Shown here in pieces: positions 36,689 to 45,481 of a DNA stretch of 64,000 bases. The DNA is from JAEUTH01 sp039931675. GTDB lineage: Bacteria > Bacteroidota > Bacteroidia > AKYH767-A > OLB10. The first letter of the stretch is position 1. Each line of letters opens with the position of its first letter. The position numbers and the translations under genes are program-made. The notes beneath the pieces are model-generated. The model saw only the letters and a list, made by a program, of their open reading frames with translations, had not been told where the DNA came from and did no database searches. The stretch is taken from assembly GCA_039931675.1 (NCBI GenBank), contig JBDTRM010000285.1, positions 1 through 64,000 on the forward strand, in the 5' to 3' direction.

Positions 36689-37537
36689 ATGATTCTCGAC
36701 ACTATAAAGAAAGCATTAGGGCTTGATGATAAAATAGATATCATGGCAAGTAATTGGACCGATGTTGTTTTTAGTGATAAAAACAAAAATTATGGTGCAT
36801 ACTTTCTCCGCAAAATTTATAATGAGCATGTTACACGTGGTGCCATTATTAGCATGATAGTGTTCACTGTTGGTATCAGTGGTCCTAAAATTTATGATTG
36901 GATAGCAGGTAATATCAGCGCGTTTAATAAAGTTAAAGTTACCGAAGTTACCGAGTTGATGGCTCCGCCACCATTAGATAAAACTGAACCGCCACCACCG
37001 CCACCGGAGGCACCGCCACCGCCACCGTTAAAATCAACAGTAAAGTTTGTTGCTCCTGAAATTGTGGAGGATAAAGATGTAACTGAAGAGCCTCCCCCGA
37101 CAGTTGAAGAATTAAAAGATGTGGATGTAGGTAAGAAAACTGAAGAAGGCGATCCTAATGGAGTGGATAACAGTTTGGTTGATGAAGGTCCTAAAGTGAT
37201 TGATGAAACACCACAGATATTTTCAATTGTAGAACAGATGCCTGCATTTCCATCAGGTGGAGAAGAAGGTTTCATTAAATTTATTTCTCAGAATTTTAAG
37301 TACCCTGCAATGGAGCGTGAAAATAATATCCAGGGAACTGTGTTTATTGAATTTGTTGTTCGTCCTGATGGTGCAGTAACTGATGTCAAAGTGTTGAAAG
37401 GTGTAAACGGAGGACCAGGTTTGGATAAAGAAGCTATTCGCGTAGTTTCATCATCGCCAAGATGGAAGCCTGGCAAACAGAACGGAAAAGAGGTAGCAGT
37501 TTATTATCGTGTGCCTGTAAGATGCACGTTGCGATAA
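36689..37537 (+). CDS. tonB: Energy transducer TonB
   Basis: A 282-aa TonB. A single transmembrane helix lies near residues 50-67 (GAIISMIVFTVGISGPKIYD), followed by a Pro-rich periplasm-spanning stretch (PPPPPPEAPPPPP, about 101-113) and a C-terminal TonB fold from about 180 (FPSGGEEGFIKFISQNFKYP, GTVFIEFVVRPDGAVTDVKV, RWKPGKQNGK, YYRVPVRCTLR). It transmits ExbB/ExbD motion to TonB-dependent outer-membrane receptors. No TonB-dependent receptor gene lies in the window, so the partner is elsewhere. Confidence 0.94.
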   Translation: MILDTIKKALGLDDKIDIMASNWTDVVFSDKNKNYGAYFLRKIYNEHVTRGAIISMIVFTVGISGPKIYDWIAGNISAFNKVKVTEVTELMAPPPLDKTEPPPPPPEAPPPPPLKSTVKFVAPEIVEDKDVTEEPPPTVEELKDVDVGKKTEEGDPNGVDNSLVDEGPKVIDETPQIFSIVEQMPAFPSGGEEGFIKFISQNFKYPAMERENNIQGTVFIEFVVRPDGAVTDVKVLKGVNGGPGLDKEAIRVVSSSPRWKPGKQNGKEVAVYYRVPVRCTLR

Positions 37538-37569
37538 AAACCATAATAATATTTATTTAAGCAACCATT

Positions 37570-37785
37570 ATGAACAGCAGATTCTTTATCATTTTTAGTC
37601 TGTCCATAATGGTTGCTTATATTTTATTCGGCTTGCTCATTATTTTCTTTCCGCCTGATTTTGCGGCTTTGTACAATCCTTTTATCAGGTATGCATTTTC
37701 TTTATTGGTAATTGCTTACGGAATTTTTAGGGGATACAGAGCAGTTAAAATTTATAACCTACATAAAGATGAACAGAACAAATGA
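37570..37785 (+). CDS. Small membrane protein, 71 aa
   Basis: Two predicted helices (FFIIFSLSIMVAYILFGLLIIFF split by PPDF, then YAFSLLVIAYGIFRGYRAV) and a basic tail. I know no function. Its place directly after tonB and its 17-bp overlap with the following lipoprotein gene indicate co-transcription and suggest a role with the TonB motor. Confidence 0.75.
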   Translation: MNSRFFIIFSLSIMVAYILFGLLIIFFPPDFAALYNPFIRYAFSLLVIAYGIFRGYRAVKIYNLHKDEQNK

Positions 37786-38722
37786 GTTTTTTTGCCTGAC
37801 TGTTTTTGCTTTTTTTATAATAACAGCTTGCAATAACAATACTCAAAAGGAATATACTGATACAGCCACCACGGGCACCATTAAAATTTCTGTTGACGAA
37901 ACTTTTGAACGGATTATTGACGGTGAGTTGGACACTTTTCATGCATTGTATAAACATGCTACCGTTATTCCTTCATACACTTCAGAAACACAAGCCTTTC
38001 AGGACCTCATCAATGATACTGCACGTATTATTATAGTTACACGCATGTTGAATGTAAACGAGATGAAATATTTTGAAGGCCGTAAGCTTACACCACGGGT
38101 TACAAAAATTGCCCGCGATGCTATTGCTTTTATTGTCAATAATGATAATCCCGATACCATTTTAAATATGGATCACATACAGCAAATATTTACTGGCGGC
38201 ATTAAAAACTGGAGCGAACTTTCTAAAGAAAATAAACTGGGTGATGTTACCATAGTGTTTGACAATAAAAACTCAAGCACCGCACGTTATGTAAAAGAGA
38301 ACATCACGGGTGGTAAAGATTTTCCCCCAAATTGTTTTGCTGTAGATAGTAATGCACAAGTGATTGAATATGTGCATGAGCATAAAAATGCAATAGGGGT
38401 GATAGGAGTTAACTGGATTAGTGATGGCGATGATCCATCAGTGCTTGCGTTTCTTGATAAAATAAAAACAATAGCAATAGTTGCCCCCGATACCTCGGCA
38501 GGTTTTGGTAAAAGCTACAAGCCTTACCAGGCATATATTGCAACTAACTATTATCCATATACACGCGATGTTTATATCATCAGCCGCGAAGCGCGTACCG
38601 GGCTTGGAAGTGGATTTGCTGCATTTGTTGCTGGCGAAAAAGGACAACGCATCATTCTCAAATCAGGAATCATGCCTGCTACACAATCTGTGCGCATTGT
38701 AGGGTTCAGGAATAATAATTGA
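37769..38722 (+). CDS. PstS-like substrate-binding lipoprotein
   Basis: A 317-aa protein from ATG 37769 (a TTG start further upstream is open but would destroy the signal peptide). The signal is NEFFCLTVFAFFIITAC with lipidated Cys at about residue 20. The mature part resembles PBP-like phosphate-binding proteins: GTIKISVDETFERII, AFIVNNDNPDTILNMDHIQQ, IFTGGIKNWSEL and VIEYVHEHKNAIGVIG. No pst permease or ATPase genes follow, so it is more likely a periplasmic partner of the TonB system than a classic importer component; this last point is inference. Confidence 0.85.
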   Translation: MNRTNEFFCLTVFAFFIITACNNNTQKEYTDTATTGTIKISVDETFERIIDGELDTFHALYKHATVIPSYTSETQAFQDLINDTARIIIVTRMLNVNEMKYFEGRKLTPRVTKIARDAIAFIVNNDNPDTILNMDHIQQIFTGGIKNWSELSKENKLGDVTIVFDNKNSSTARYVKENITGGKDFPPNCFAVDSNAQVIEYVHEHKNAIGVIGVNWISDGDDPSVLAFLDKIKTIAIVAPDTSAGFGKSYKPYQAYIATNYYPYTRDVYIISREARTGLGSGFAAFVAGEKGQRIILKSGIMPATQSVRIVGFRNNN

Positions 38723-38731
38723 AATTTAAAT

Positions 38732-38841
38732 CGTCATTGCGGAACAAAGCAATCTGCCGGGTTATCCGTCATTGCGAGGAACGAAGCAATCCCTTGGAAT
38801 TGTACTGCTAATTGCAGATTGCTTCGTTCCTCGCAATTACG
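38732..38841. repeat. CGTCATTGCGAGGAACGAAGC-type inverted repeat
   Basis: A partial copy (38732-38753) is followed by a 25-bp arm at 38767-38791 and its near-perfect complement at 38817-38841 (one mismatch). The pair lies inside the 244-bp gap between the PstS-like and TPR genes, the only large gap in this operon. Confidence 0.85.
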
Positions 38842-38966
38842 GAGCAAAAATTCCCCAATGAAGTTTCGTTAAATTATTTTATTCTTGCGACATCAAAAAA
38901 AAGCATAGTTGTTATTGGTTAATAAATTGCAATAACAAACGTTATAATATAAACACATCATACTTA

Positions 38967-40562
38967 ATGAAAAAAATTAAAGTTTTTTTAATCGCTGCAT
39001 TTGTAAGTTCATCTTCACTGTATGCTCAAACTATCCAGGACGGATTAAAGGCATTAGATAATGACCAGTTTGCTAAAGCGAAATCAATCTTTCAGTCAAT
39101 GCTTACCGGTAAACCCGAAGTCAGTGCAGAGGCCTATTACCACCTTGCTGGTTGCTATTTTAAAACTGAAAAAAAGGATTCTGCAGAAATTGTTGTAAAT
39201 AAAATGATGACTGCATTTCCGGCCAATCCACTTAGCAAGGTTGCTTTAGGCCGTTTAGCCCTGGCCAATAAAAATCAAAATGCTGCAAAAGCCGCTTTTG
39301 ATGAAGCTTTAAAAATTTCAATTAATAAAGATGCTAAGGTGATGCAATACATTGCCGAAGCGTATCTCACTGCTGAAGATCCTGATGGACCAGCGGCATT
39401 ACAGGCATTAACTCCTGCAACTAAAATTGACGCAAAAAATCCTGAGCTGTGTATTTTAACCGGTGATGCTTATAAGTTAGACCAGAGCGCAGGCGGACAA
39501 GCAGTAACCAACTATGAAAAAGTACTCGACATGAACGTGCTCCAGGCAAAAGCAAACCAACGTATTGGCGTTATATATACGCAGGCACGCAATTTTCAAA
39601 GTTCTTCTGATGCATTTGAGAAATCTCTTGCAGCAGATGCCAACTATGCACCTGCTTACCGCGATTATGCTATGCTTAATTACAATTTTAAGCGCTTTCA
39701 GAAGGCTCGCGAATTGTATGAAAAATATTTGTCAATGGCTGATACTACTGAGCTTTCGCTCACCCGCTACGTTTATATTCTTTTCTTAGTGAAAGATTAT
39801 CAAAAAGCAACTGATGAAATTAATGAGCTTAAAAAGATGGATGCTTCCAATAACCTTCTCAACAGGTTACTTGCATATTCATATTCAGAGCAGAAGAAAG
39901 ATTCAATTGGTCTGATTTATATGAATTTGTTTTTGAGCAGGGCAGATAGTTCAAAGATAATCCCGCTTGATTATAAATATTATGGTCACATGTTATCGCA
40001 AACAGGACAAGATTCATTAGGAATTTTGTATTTACGTAAAGCATTAGCTTTTGATTCAACTGATGTTGATGTTTTACAGGATTTGGGTGTAGCCCTTAAC
40101 CGAGTGAAAGATTATTGCGGGGCAGCGGCAGTTTTGCAATCTAAAGTAAACAATTCAAAAACACCATCGGCTTTAGATTATTATCTCCTTTCAAAGGCAT
40201 ATTATTTTTGTAAGGATTATGTCAATGCAGATAGCGCTGCAATTAAAATTATTGAAAAGAAACCTGACAATTATCTCGGTTATTTCTGGAGAGGCAGGGC
40301 AAATTCAAAGCTTCATCCCGATACGATTGATATAGCTTTTCCTTTTTATATGCAGGTGACTCAAATATCGGAAGATACCTCGAAAAAAGCTCCTGATACA
40401 AAGGACCTGTTGGAGGCTTACGATGTTTTGTCAACCACCTACATTCAAAAAGATGATAAAGCTAATGCACGAAAAGCACTGAATAGAATTATTGCTCTTG
40501 ACCCCGATGATAAATACGGTTATTTAAAAAGAGCTAAAGATTATCTTGAAAGACTCAAATAA
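38967..40562 (+). CDS. Tetratricopeptide repeat protein, exported
   Basis: A 531-aa protein with signal peptide MKKIKVFLIAAFVSSSSLYAQ and TPR motifs through most of its length (for example YYHLAGCYFKTEKKDSAEIV, YLGYFWRGRANSKLHP and the last NARKALNRIIALDPDDKYGY). TPR helices bind other proteins, so it is probably a periplasmic scaffold. It often follows the tonB and PstS-like genes in Bacteroidota. The repeat in the upstream gap may allow separate expression. Confidence 0.85.
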   Translation: MKKIKVFLIAAFVSSSSLYAQTIQDGLKALDNDQFAKAKSIFQSMLTGKPEVSAEAYYHLAGCYFKTEKKDSAEIVVNKMMTAFPANPLSKVALGRLALANKNQNAAKAAFDEALKISINKDAKVMQYIAEAYLTAEDPDGPAALQALTPATKIDAKNPELCILTGDAYKLDQSAGGQAVTNYEKVLDMNVLQAKANQRIGVIYTQARNFQSSSDAFEKSLAADANYAPAYRDYAMLNYNFKRFQKARELYEKYLSMADTTELSLTRYVYILFLVKDYQKATDEINELKKMDASNNLLNRLLAYSYSEQKKDSIGLIYMNLFLSRADSSKIIPLDYKYYGHMLSQTGQDSLGILYLRKALAFDSTDVDVLQDLGVALNRVKDYCGAAAVLQSKVNNSKTPSALDYYLLSKAYYFCKDYVNADSAAIKIIEKKPDNYLGYFWRGRANSKLHPDTIDIAFPFYMQVTQISEDTSKKAPDTKDLLEAYDVLSTTYIQKDDKANARKALNRIIALDPDDKYGYLKRAKDYLERLK

Positions 40563-40589
40563 AAATATTTAAGAATCGAAAGAAAAAAT

Positions 40590-40616
40590 GCCTCGTGTTT
40601 TACGGGGCTTTTTTTT
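40590..40616 (+). terminator. Rho-independent terminator of the tonB operon
   Basis: GCCTCGT (40590-40596) pairs with ACGGGGC (40602-40608, one G-U pair) and is followed by eight T residues. Confidence 0.85.
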
Positions 40617-40662
40617 GATCGCTCCAAGGCTGATGTTAATGAGTAGGCTATAGTTTTAAAAT

Positions 40663-40693
40663 AAGTAGGACAGATTGCTAATCTGTCCTACTT
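40663..40693. repeat. Perfect 14-bp stem palindrome
   Basis: AAGTAGGACAGATT and its exact complement flank a GCT loop. There is no T-run. It is probably a dispersed REP-like unit between the operon terminator and the kinase gene. Confidence 0.8.
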
Positions 40694-40808
40694 ACCCTCG
40701 CTTGAATAAATTCAATACTCAATTTATTCTAACCAGACTCCTGAAATCAAGTCAAAAGGTGGCTTTAAATTCATTAGATTACATTTACATTTTTACAAAT
40801 ATTGAATA

Positions 40809-42023
40809 ATGCATAACAGCCAACACTCATCTGAATCAGAACAACAAGAATTAGAGCGTGTTGAAAATCTCAGGCAGGTTAACATACAACTTGCACAGGC
40901 ACAGCAGATAGCTCATATAGGTAGCTGGCAGTGGGATGTTGCTGAAAATAAAATTAACTGGTCAGATGAGTTATATAGAATAAATGGCTTGTCAAAAAAT
41001 GCCTTTACCCCTGAATATGAAAGTTACCTCAATTGCAGTCATCCTGACGACAGGGAATTAGTTAACCAAACTATGCAGAAGGCTTACGTTAATCATCAGC
41101 CATTCAGTTTTCTTCACCGCATTATCAGGCCCGATGGTGAAGAGCGGTTCATTCATTCACGTGGCGAAGTTTTTACTGATGATAAAAAAGCTACTATTAA
41201 AATGACAGGCACTGCCCAGGATGTTACTGAGGAAAAGCAAGCAGCACTTCATTTAGTTCAATTAAATAAACAACTCCTCGAGCGAAACAACGAGCTTTTG
41301 CGCAGTAATACTGAACTTGCATCATTCAGTTATGTGGCGAGTCACGATTTGCAGGAACCGCTTCGCAAGATCAAGGCATTCTTGAGCCGCATTCTTGATA
41401 AAGAAGAACAAATATTTTCATCCACCACTAAAGATTATTTTAACCGCATTACCACAGCAGCTTCGCGAATGCAAAATCTTATTGAAGCATTACTCAGCTA
41501 TTCGCGCACCAATACTTCTGAAATTGATTTCAAACCTACCGACCTCAATATACTTATTGAAGAAGTGCTGCTTAACCTACAGGACACCATAGAAGAAAAA
41601 AGGGCAATCATTACATTAGCGCCTTTACCGGTATTAAATATTATCCCGCTACAGTTTCATCAATTGCTTACCAACATTATTTCTAATGCAATCAAATACT
41701 CACGGCTGGATATGCAATTGCAGATAAATATTACTGCCGTTATAATTGCTGCAAAAGAAATTAAAACTGAACCTGCCCTGGCAAATGAAAAGTATTGGAA
41801 AATAAGTATTGCCGATAATGGTATCGGTTTTGAACAACAGTATGAACATAAAATCTTTGAACTTTTTCAGCGTCTTCATGGAAAATCAGAATACACCGGC
41901 ACAGGTATAGGCCTTGCCATCTGCAAAAAAATAATGCAAAACCACAGCGGATTTATTAATGCAACCGGGCAGCCCGGCATTGGCGCCACCTTCAATATTT
42001 ATCTCCCATTAATTGCCTTATAA
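40809..42023 (+). CDS. PAS-domain sensor histidine kinase
   Basis: A 404-aa soluble kinase with no transmembrane segment. A PAS domain at about residues 30-140 (IAHIGSWQWDVAENKINWSD; FSFLHRIIRPDGEERFIHSR) is followed by a coiled coil, a HisKA domain with phospho-acceptor His in ASHDLQEPLRKI (about 178-189) and a HATPase domain with N-box NIISNAIKYS, G1 ADNGIGF and G2 GTGIGLAICKKI. This is the type seen in phytochrome-like and cytoplasmic sensors. Its stop codon is one base before the next gene, a single-domain receiver, so the two are a kinase-receiver pair. The signal is unknown. Confidence 0.92.
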   Translation: MHNSQHSSESEQQELERVENLRQVNIQLAQAQQIAHIGSWQWDVAENKINWSDELYRINGLSKNAFTPEYESYLNCSHPDDRELVNQTMQKAYVNHQPFSFLHRIIRPDGEERFIHSRGEVFTDDKKATIKMTGTAQDVTEEKQAALHLVQLNKQLLERNNELLRSNTELASFSYVASHDLQEPLRKIKAFLSRILDKEEQIFSSTTKDYFNRITTAASRMQNLIEALLSYSRTNTSEIDFKPTDLNILIEEVLLNLQDTIEEKRAIITLAPLPVLNIIPLQFHQLLTNIISNAIKYSRLDMQLQINITAVIIAAKEIKTEPALANEKYWKISIADNGIGFEQQYEHKIFELFQRLHGKSEYTGTGIGLAICKKIMQNHSGFINATGQPGIGATFNIYLPLIAL

Positions 42024-42024
42024 C

Positions 42025-42414
42025 ATGTACAACAAAAAGATATTACTCGTAGATGATGATGCTGACGATCAACTGCTGTTTATGGATGCCGTGCAGGAAG
42101 TTGACATGATGCTGCAATGTGAAATAGCAAACAATGGCATTGAGGCGCTCCATCACCTGCATAAAATGCCACCGCCACCGGTTATCATTTTTCTTGATCT
42201 CAATATGCCGCTCATGAATGGTTTTGAATGTCTTGAAACAATAAGAAAAGAAAAACGATTCAGTGGAATTCCTGTTATCATTTTCACTACCTCAAACAAC
42301 CCGGCTGACCATGAACGTGCCAAAAAGCTTGGCGCAAATGATTTTTTTACAAAAACTGCTGACTTCAAAGAATTAAAAGCCAAGCTGCACCAGTTTTTAA
42401 AAACAGAGTCTTAA
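42025..42414 (+). CDS. Single-domain response regulator (receiver)
   Basis: A 129-aa protein from ATG 42025. The receiver fold is complete: acidic cluster VDDDADDQ at residues 9-16, phospho-acceptor Asp in IIFLDLNMPLMNGFE (about residue 62), Thr/Ser in IFTTS and Lys in FFTKTADF. There is no output domain, so it acts by protein contact, as in Rcp1-type regulators. It is translationally coupled to the kinase upstream. Confidence 0.93.
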   Translation: MYNKKILLVDDDADDQLLFMDAVQEVDMMLQCEIANNGIEALHHLHKMPPPPVIIFLDLNMPLMNGFECLETIRKEKRFSGIPVIIFTTSNNPADHERAKKLGANDFFTKTADFKELKAKLHQFLKTES

Positions 42415-42472
42415 AATGTTCGGATGGTGAGAATTGAATTTTTTTTCGTGCTGAATCAAACAACATAACCTG

Positions 42473-43087
42473 GTGAAAAAATACGAAACAATAATTTTTG
42501 ATTTAGGAAAAGTAGTTTTTGATCTTTCGTTTGACAGAACTTTTCAGTTTTGGGCAACTGCTTCAGGCAATCATTTTGACGACATTAAAAGTAAGTTTCA
42601 CTTTGACGAATTCTTTGACAAATTTGAGAGAAGTGAAATTTCACCAGAACAATTCAGAACTGAAATTTCGCAACGCCTCAGCTTAAAACTTATTGACGAA
42701 GATTTTGATAAAGGTTGGTGCGACTTATATCTTGACACTTACAACGGCATTGACAAGCTGCTAACGAATTTAAAACGCAATCACAAACTTGTTGCATTGA
42801 CCAACACAAATATAATTCATGACAGGGTTTGGAAAGTAAAGTATGCTGATACTTTGCGGCACTTTGAAAAAATATTTTGTTCTCACGAAATCAAAACAAT
42901 AAAGCCAGAGAAAAAAGCATATCAAATTGTGCTCGACTATTTGCAATTAAAACCGCAACAAGCAATTTTTCTTGACGACAACATTGATAATATAAAGGCT
43001 GCAGCAGAACTTGGTATCTCAACAATTTGGGTGACATCGCAATTACAGATGATTGACCAGTTAAGAAAAAACGGACTTCTATACTAA
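42473..43087 (+). CDS. HAD family hydrolase
   Basis: A 204-aa HAD-superfamily phosphatase, subfamily IA. Motif I reads IIFDLGKVVFD (nucleophile Asp10 in DLG), motif II is LVALTNTN (about 102-109), motif III the Lys of EIKTIKPEKKAYQ and motif IV FLDDNIDNIKAA. Residues between form a helical cap. The start is a GTG at 42473, the only sensible one because it precedes the motif by nine residues. Likely substrates are small phosphate esters. Element copy B lies in the 303-bp gap that follows. Confidence 0.88.
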   Translation: MKKYETIIFDLGKVVFDLSFDRTFQFWATASGNHFDDIKSKFHFDEFFDKFERSEISPEQFRTEISQRLSLKLIDEDFDKGWCDLYLDTYNGIDKLLTNLKRNHKLVALTNTNIIHDRVWKVKYADTLRHFEKIFCSHEIKTIKPEKKAYQIVLDYLQLKPQQAIFLDDNIDNIKAAAELGISTIWVTSQLQMIDQLRKNGLLY

Positions 43088-43146
43088 AAACGGGATAAAT
43101 TAGTACACCCTTAAACCTTATCCCGATGGCTATCGCGATAACCCAA

Positions 43147-43246
43147 AACTTAGTAGAAAATCAACAGCAAACTCAATACTTTATTACCTTATTTTCTCAG
43201 AAAAATAATATGGTTGTTATTGAAGGCAGTATGTTTCTACTAAGGT
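43147..43246 (+). repeat. Nested inverted-repeat element, copy B
   Basis: Outer arms are AACTTAGTAGAAA (43147-43159, one mismatch) and TTTCTACTAAGGT (43234-43246), then a T-run. The inner hairpin is degraded. Read on the minus strand, the copy matches copy D over nearly its full length, including non-palindromic parts (CATACTGCC..CAATAACAACC). It lies between convergent HAD and UspA genes. Confidence 0.9.
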
Positions 43247-43390
43247 TTTTTAGCAGAATTTTCAGAAAAATTAATAGTACTTTTTTATCCCATTTGTAGT
43301 ATAACTTGAAACTACATCACTTGATTAGAAGAGCCGGACCGCTTACTGTAAAAAACGAAAATTTATATGAATCATTTTTTTTTGTGCATT

Positions 43391-44221
43391 TTATGCATGT
43401 AATATCAGCATAGGATAATTTTCTAAAGCAGTCAGATATTTAATTAAATTTTTGTGAAACAAGCTGTATAAAAATCCTTGTTCTTTGAAACTCACCGCAA
43501 GCATATCTGCTTGAGTTTTAATCATGAAATTGTCTAATGCGTCAGCTCCGTTATAACTGATGATTCTTTCGAAGGTTATTTTGCCGGTATCATTCAGGGC
43601 TTCTTTCGTTAAATTGCAAAAGGCTTGATAAGATTCAAGACTCTGAGTTGTATCTTTTTCGCTGATGTGAATAACACGCAATTGCAGATTAAAAACTTCA
43701 CTGAATTCTTTCAATTGTTTAAGTAATAATTCATCACCTTTATTATAATCGGAAGCAAATACAATATTGCTGAGTTCATTGTAAATTGATCCGTCAGGAA
43801 TAATCAAAACCGGAACTGTTGTTTTTTTTGCAACCCTGTAACTGTGTGTGCCCAAATAAAACTGGTTAAGGTTATCTACCCCGTTAGTTCCTATTATTAT
43901 AAGATCAAATTTATCCGATTCGTCAGCAACAATATTTTCAAACGAACCCATTGTTGGAATAATCTCATAATTAACCGAAACATTAAAAGTTTTATTGATC
44001 TCGGTACAATACTCCTTCATTCGCTCTGCGGTAACTTTAGCTTCCTGCGCTGATTCGCGTTCTCCACCTGTAAACAGGCTTACGCCTTCACCCATGTAGA
44101 TATGCTGAACATTAAGCATGGTAATGGTTGAACTCATTCGCTGAGCAACTTTGGCAGCATATTCAATTGCATTTGTAGATGCATCTGAAAAATCAGTCGG
44201 GCATAATATTTTTTTTATCAT
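43391..44221 (-). CDS. Universal stress protein with two UspA domains
   Basis: A 276-aa cytoplasmic protein made of two UspA domains. The first (1-145) is complete: MIKKILCPTDFSDASTNAIE at the start and LIIIGTNG..G..SYRVAKKT near the end, approximating the ATP-binding G-x2-G-x9-G-S/T pattern. The second (about 150-276, NIVFASDYNKGDELLLKQLK) is degenerate at its nucleotide site (ADMLAVSFKEQGFLYSLFHK). Such tandem Usp proteins respond to starvation or redox stress. It is divergent from the atypical receiver gene at 44452. Confidence 0.92.
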   Translation of the reverse strand: MIKKILCPTDFSDASTNAIEYAAKVAQRMSSTITMLNVQHIYMGEGVSLFTGGERESAQEAKVTAERMKEYCTEINKTFNVSVNYEIIPTMGSFENIVADESDKFDLIIIGTNGVDNLNQFYLGTHSYRVAKKTTVPVLIIPDGSIYNELSNIVFASDYNKGDELLLKQLKEFSEVFNLQLRVIHISEKDTTQSLESYQAFCNLTKEALNDTGKITFERIISYNGADALDNFMIKTQADMLAVSFKEQGFLYSLFHKNLIKYLTALENYPMLILHA

Positions 44222-44451
44222 TTGAATTTATTTTTGATCGTTGTAAAAGTAGAAGAAAATAAAATAGATTTATTATAATATGAAGTACCCTGCTACGTGG
44301 CAAAAGTCGTTCATCAGGCAGAAAATAATGACTTCAAAGCTCCCTGAATATAAAGACACCGATGAAAATCATGACATAATCCTCTTTTTACAATGATTGT
44401 TATCATGGTTAACTTTTTTTATTAAGCATAATTTTGATTGAAATTTATTAG

Positions 44452-44826
44452 ATGAAAACTGTTTTGGTAATTGATGATATTCTTGAGATGCGTGAAAACA
44501 TCGCTGAAATTCTTGAACTTGCCGGATATATTGTGTTGACTGCTGAAAATAAAGGGAACGGAATTGATATGGCTTTAAACTCTAAATCCGATTTAATTAT
44601 TTGTCATATCAATAAGCCCGAAACGGATGGATTTGAAGTACTGCAAAAAGTGAGAACAAATAAAAAAACAAAAAAAATTCCCTTTTTATTAGTTACAGCT
44701 AATCCTGAAAACCGGGAAAAATTAAAAGATATGCACCTTAGTGCCGATTCATATATTGTTAAACCTTTTGATGCAAATGAGTTGCGAAACATCGTTGCTG
44801 AAAAAGTAAAGAGCGTGGTTCATTGA
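44452..44826 (+). CDS. Atypical receiver domain protein lacking the phospho-acceptor Asp
   Basis: A 124-aa single receiver domain. The acidic pair (VIDDILEM), the Thr of LLVTAN and the Lys of IVKPFD are present, but the phospho-acceptor position reads His in LIICHINKPETDGFEVL (codon CAT, one base from GAT), about residue 53. The protein should therefore not be phosphorylated in the usual way and may act as a constitutive or ligand-controlled binding partner. It is divergent from the UspA-type gene across a 230-bp gap. No kinase is adjacent. Confidence 0.9.
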   Translation: MKTVLVIDDILEMRENIAEILELAGYIVLTAENKGNGIDMALNSKSDLIICHINKPETDGFEVLQKVRTNKKTKKIPFLLVTANPENREKLKDMHLSADSYIVKPFDANELRNIVAEKVKSVVH

Positions 44827-44931
44827 AAATACAAATTTAAGCATCATAGAAACACAAATTAACCAATAGCATTTTCTCATTTTTGTTACCGTGGCACAAA
44901 TTTTTAGTGAATAAAGGTAAAAGCAAACAAA

Positions 44932-45117
44932 ATGAAAGCAATGGAAATAAAAGTCTTGGTAGCCCAAGATGAAATTGAGAAAAAAAGTAGGAACCTCCAT
45001 GAACAATTATCTGATAAAGAAAATGCATTTCACAATATGCGAAATGAAAAAATGATTGAGCGGCATAAAAAGGATTGGGATATAAATAGCTTGTATGCCT
45101 GTCTCCTTAGGATTTAA
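44932..45117 (+). CDS. Possible small protein, 61 aa
   Basis: ATG 44932 opens a frame for a Lys/Glu-rich, probably helical peptide (DEIEKKSRNLHEQLSDKENA) ending in YACLLRI. I do not recognise it. It follows the atypical receiver gene by 105 bp on the same strand. Composition is plausible for a small coiled-coil protein, but a chance frame cannot be excluded. Confidence 0.35.
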   Translation: MKAMEIKVLVAQDEIEKKSRNLHEQLSDKENAFHNMRNEKMIERHKKDWDINSLYACLLRI

Positions 45118-45157
45118 TAGTTAACAACACTTAAATACCAGCTTGTATATACTTTAT

Positions 45158-45325
45158 AATGCGAATCAAGAGTTGGATTTGATTTTTCAGTTTGTAAGCA
45201 GAACTCTGACCCGCCAAAGGCGGGTGTACGTCTGTGTTGCTGCTTCAGGAATCCCTTTAGGTTTGGGATTCTCCAGCATCAAAGTTCCTCGAATTGTATA
45301 TTATTCTCAACTCTTGATTCGCATT
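45158..45325. repeat. 168-bp element with 18-bp terminal inverted repeats
   Basis: AATGCGAATCAAGAGTTG (45158-45175) and its exact complement (45308-45325) bound 168 bp. Inside are a hairpin ACCCGCCAAAGGCGGGT and a GAATCCC..GGGATTC stem. No protein of its own can be assigned. The shape resembles a miniature inverted-repeat element. No second copy is in the window. Confidence 0.75.
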
Positions 45326-45481
45326 TATGCTATAATCGAATTTTATAATTTGTTACTCCAGCCAATTTATTGAATCTTTTGTGTAATCATTCAATGACAT
45401 AAATTATCATTAATATTGAAACCAGCATTGCAGGTTTTTATAAAAACTGCAAACAAAAAACTGCAATCGGTTAAAATTAAA

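Noticed and set aside
44287..44302. TGGCA-containing sequences (also near 44893) as sigma-54 promoters
   Set aside because: The -12 GC element is missing at the required spacing in both places.
45143..45373. 76-codon plus-strand frame
   Set aside because: It runs through the 168-bp inverted-repeat element and its hairpins; the protein is low in plausibility and starts from a non-ATG codon.
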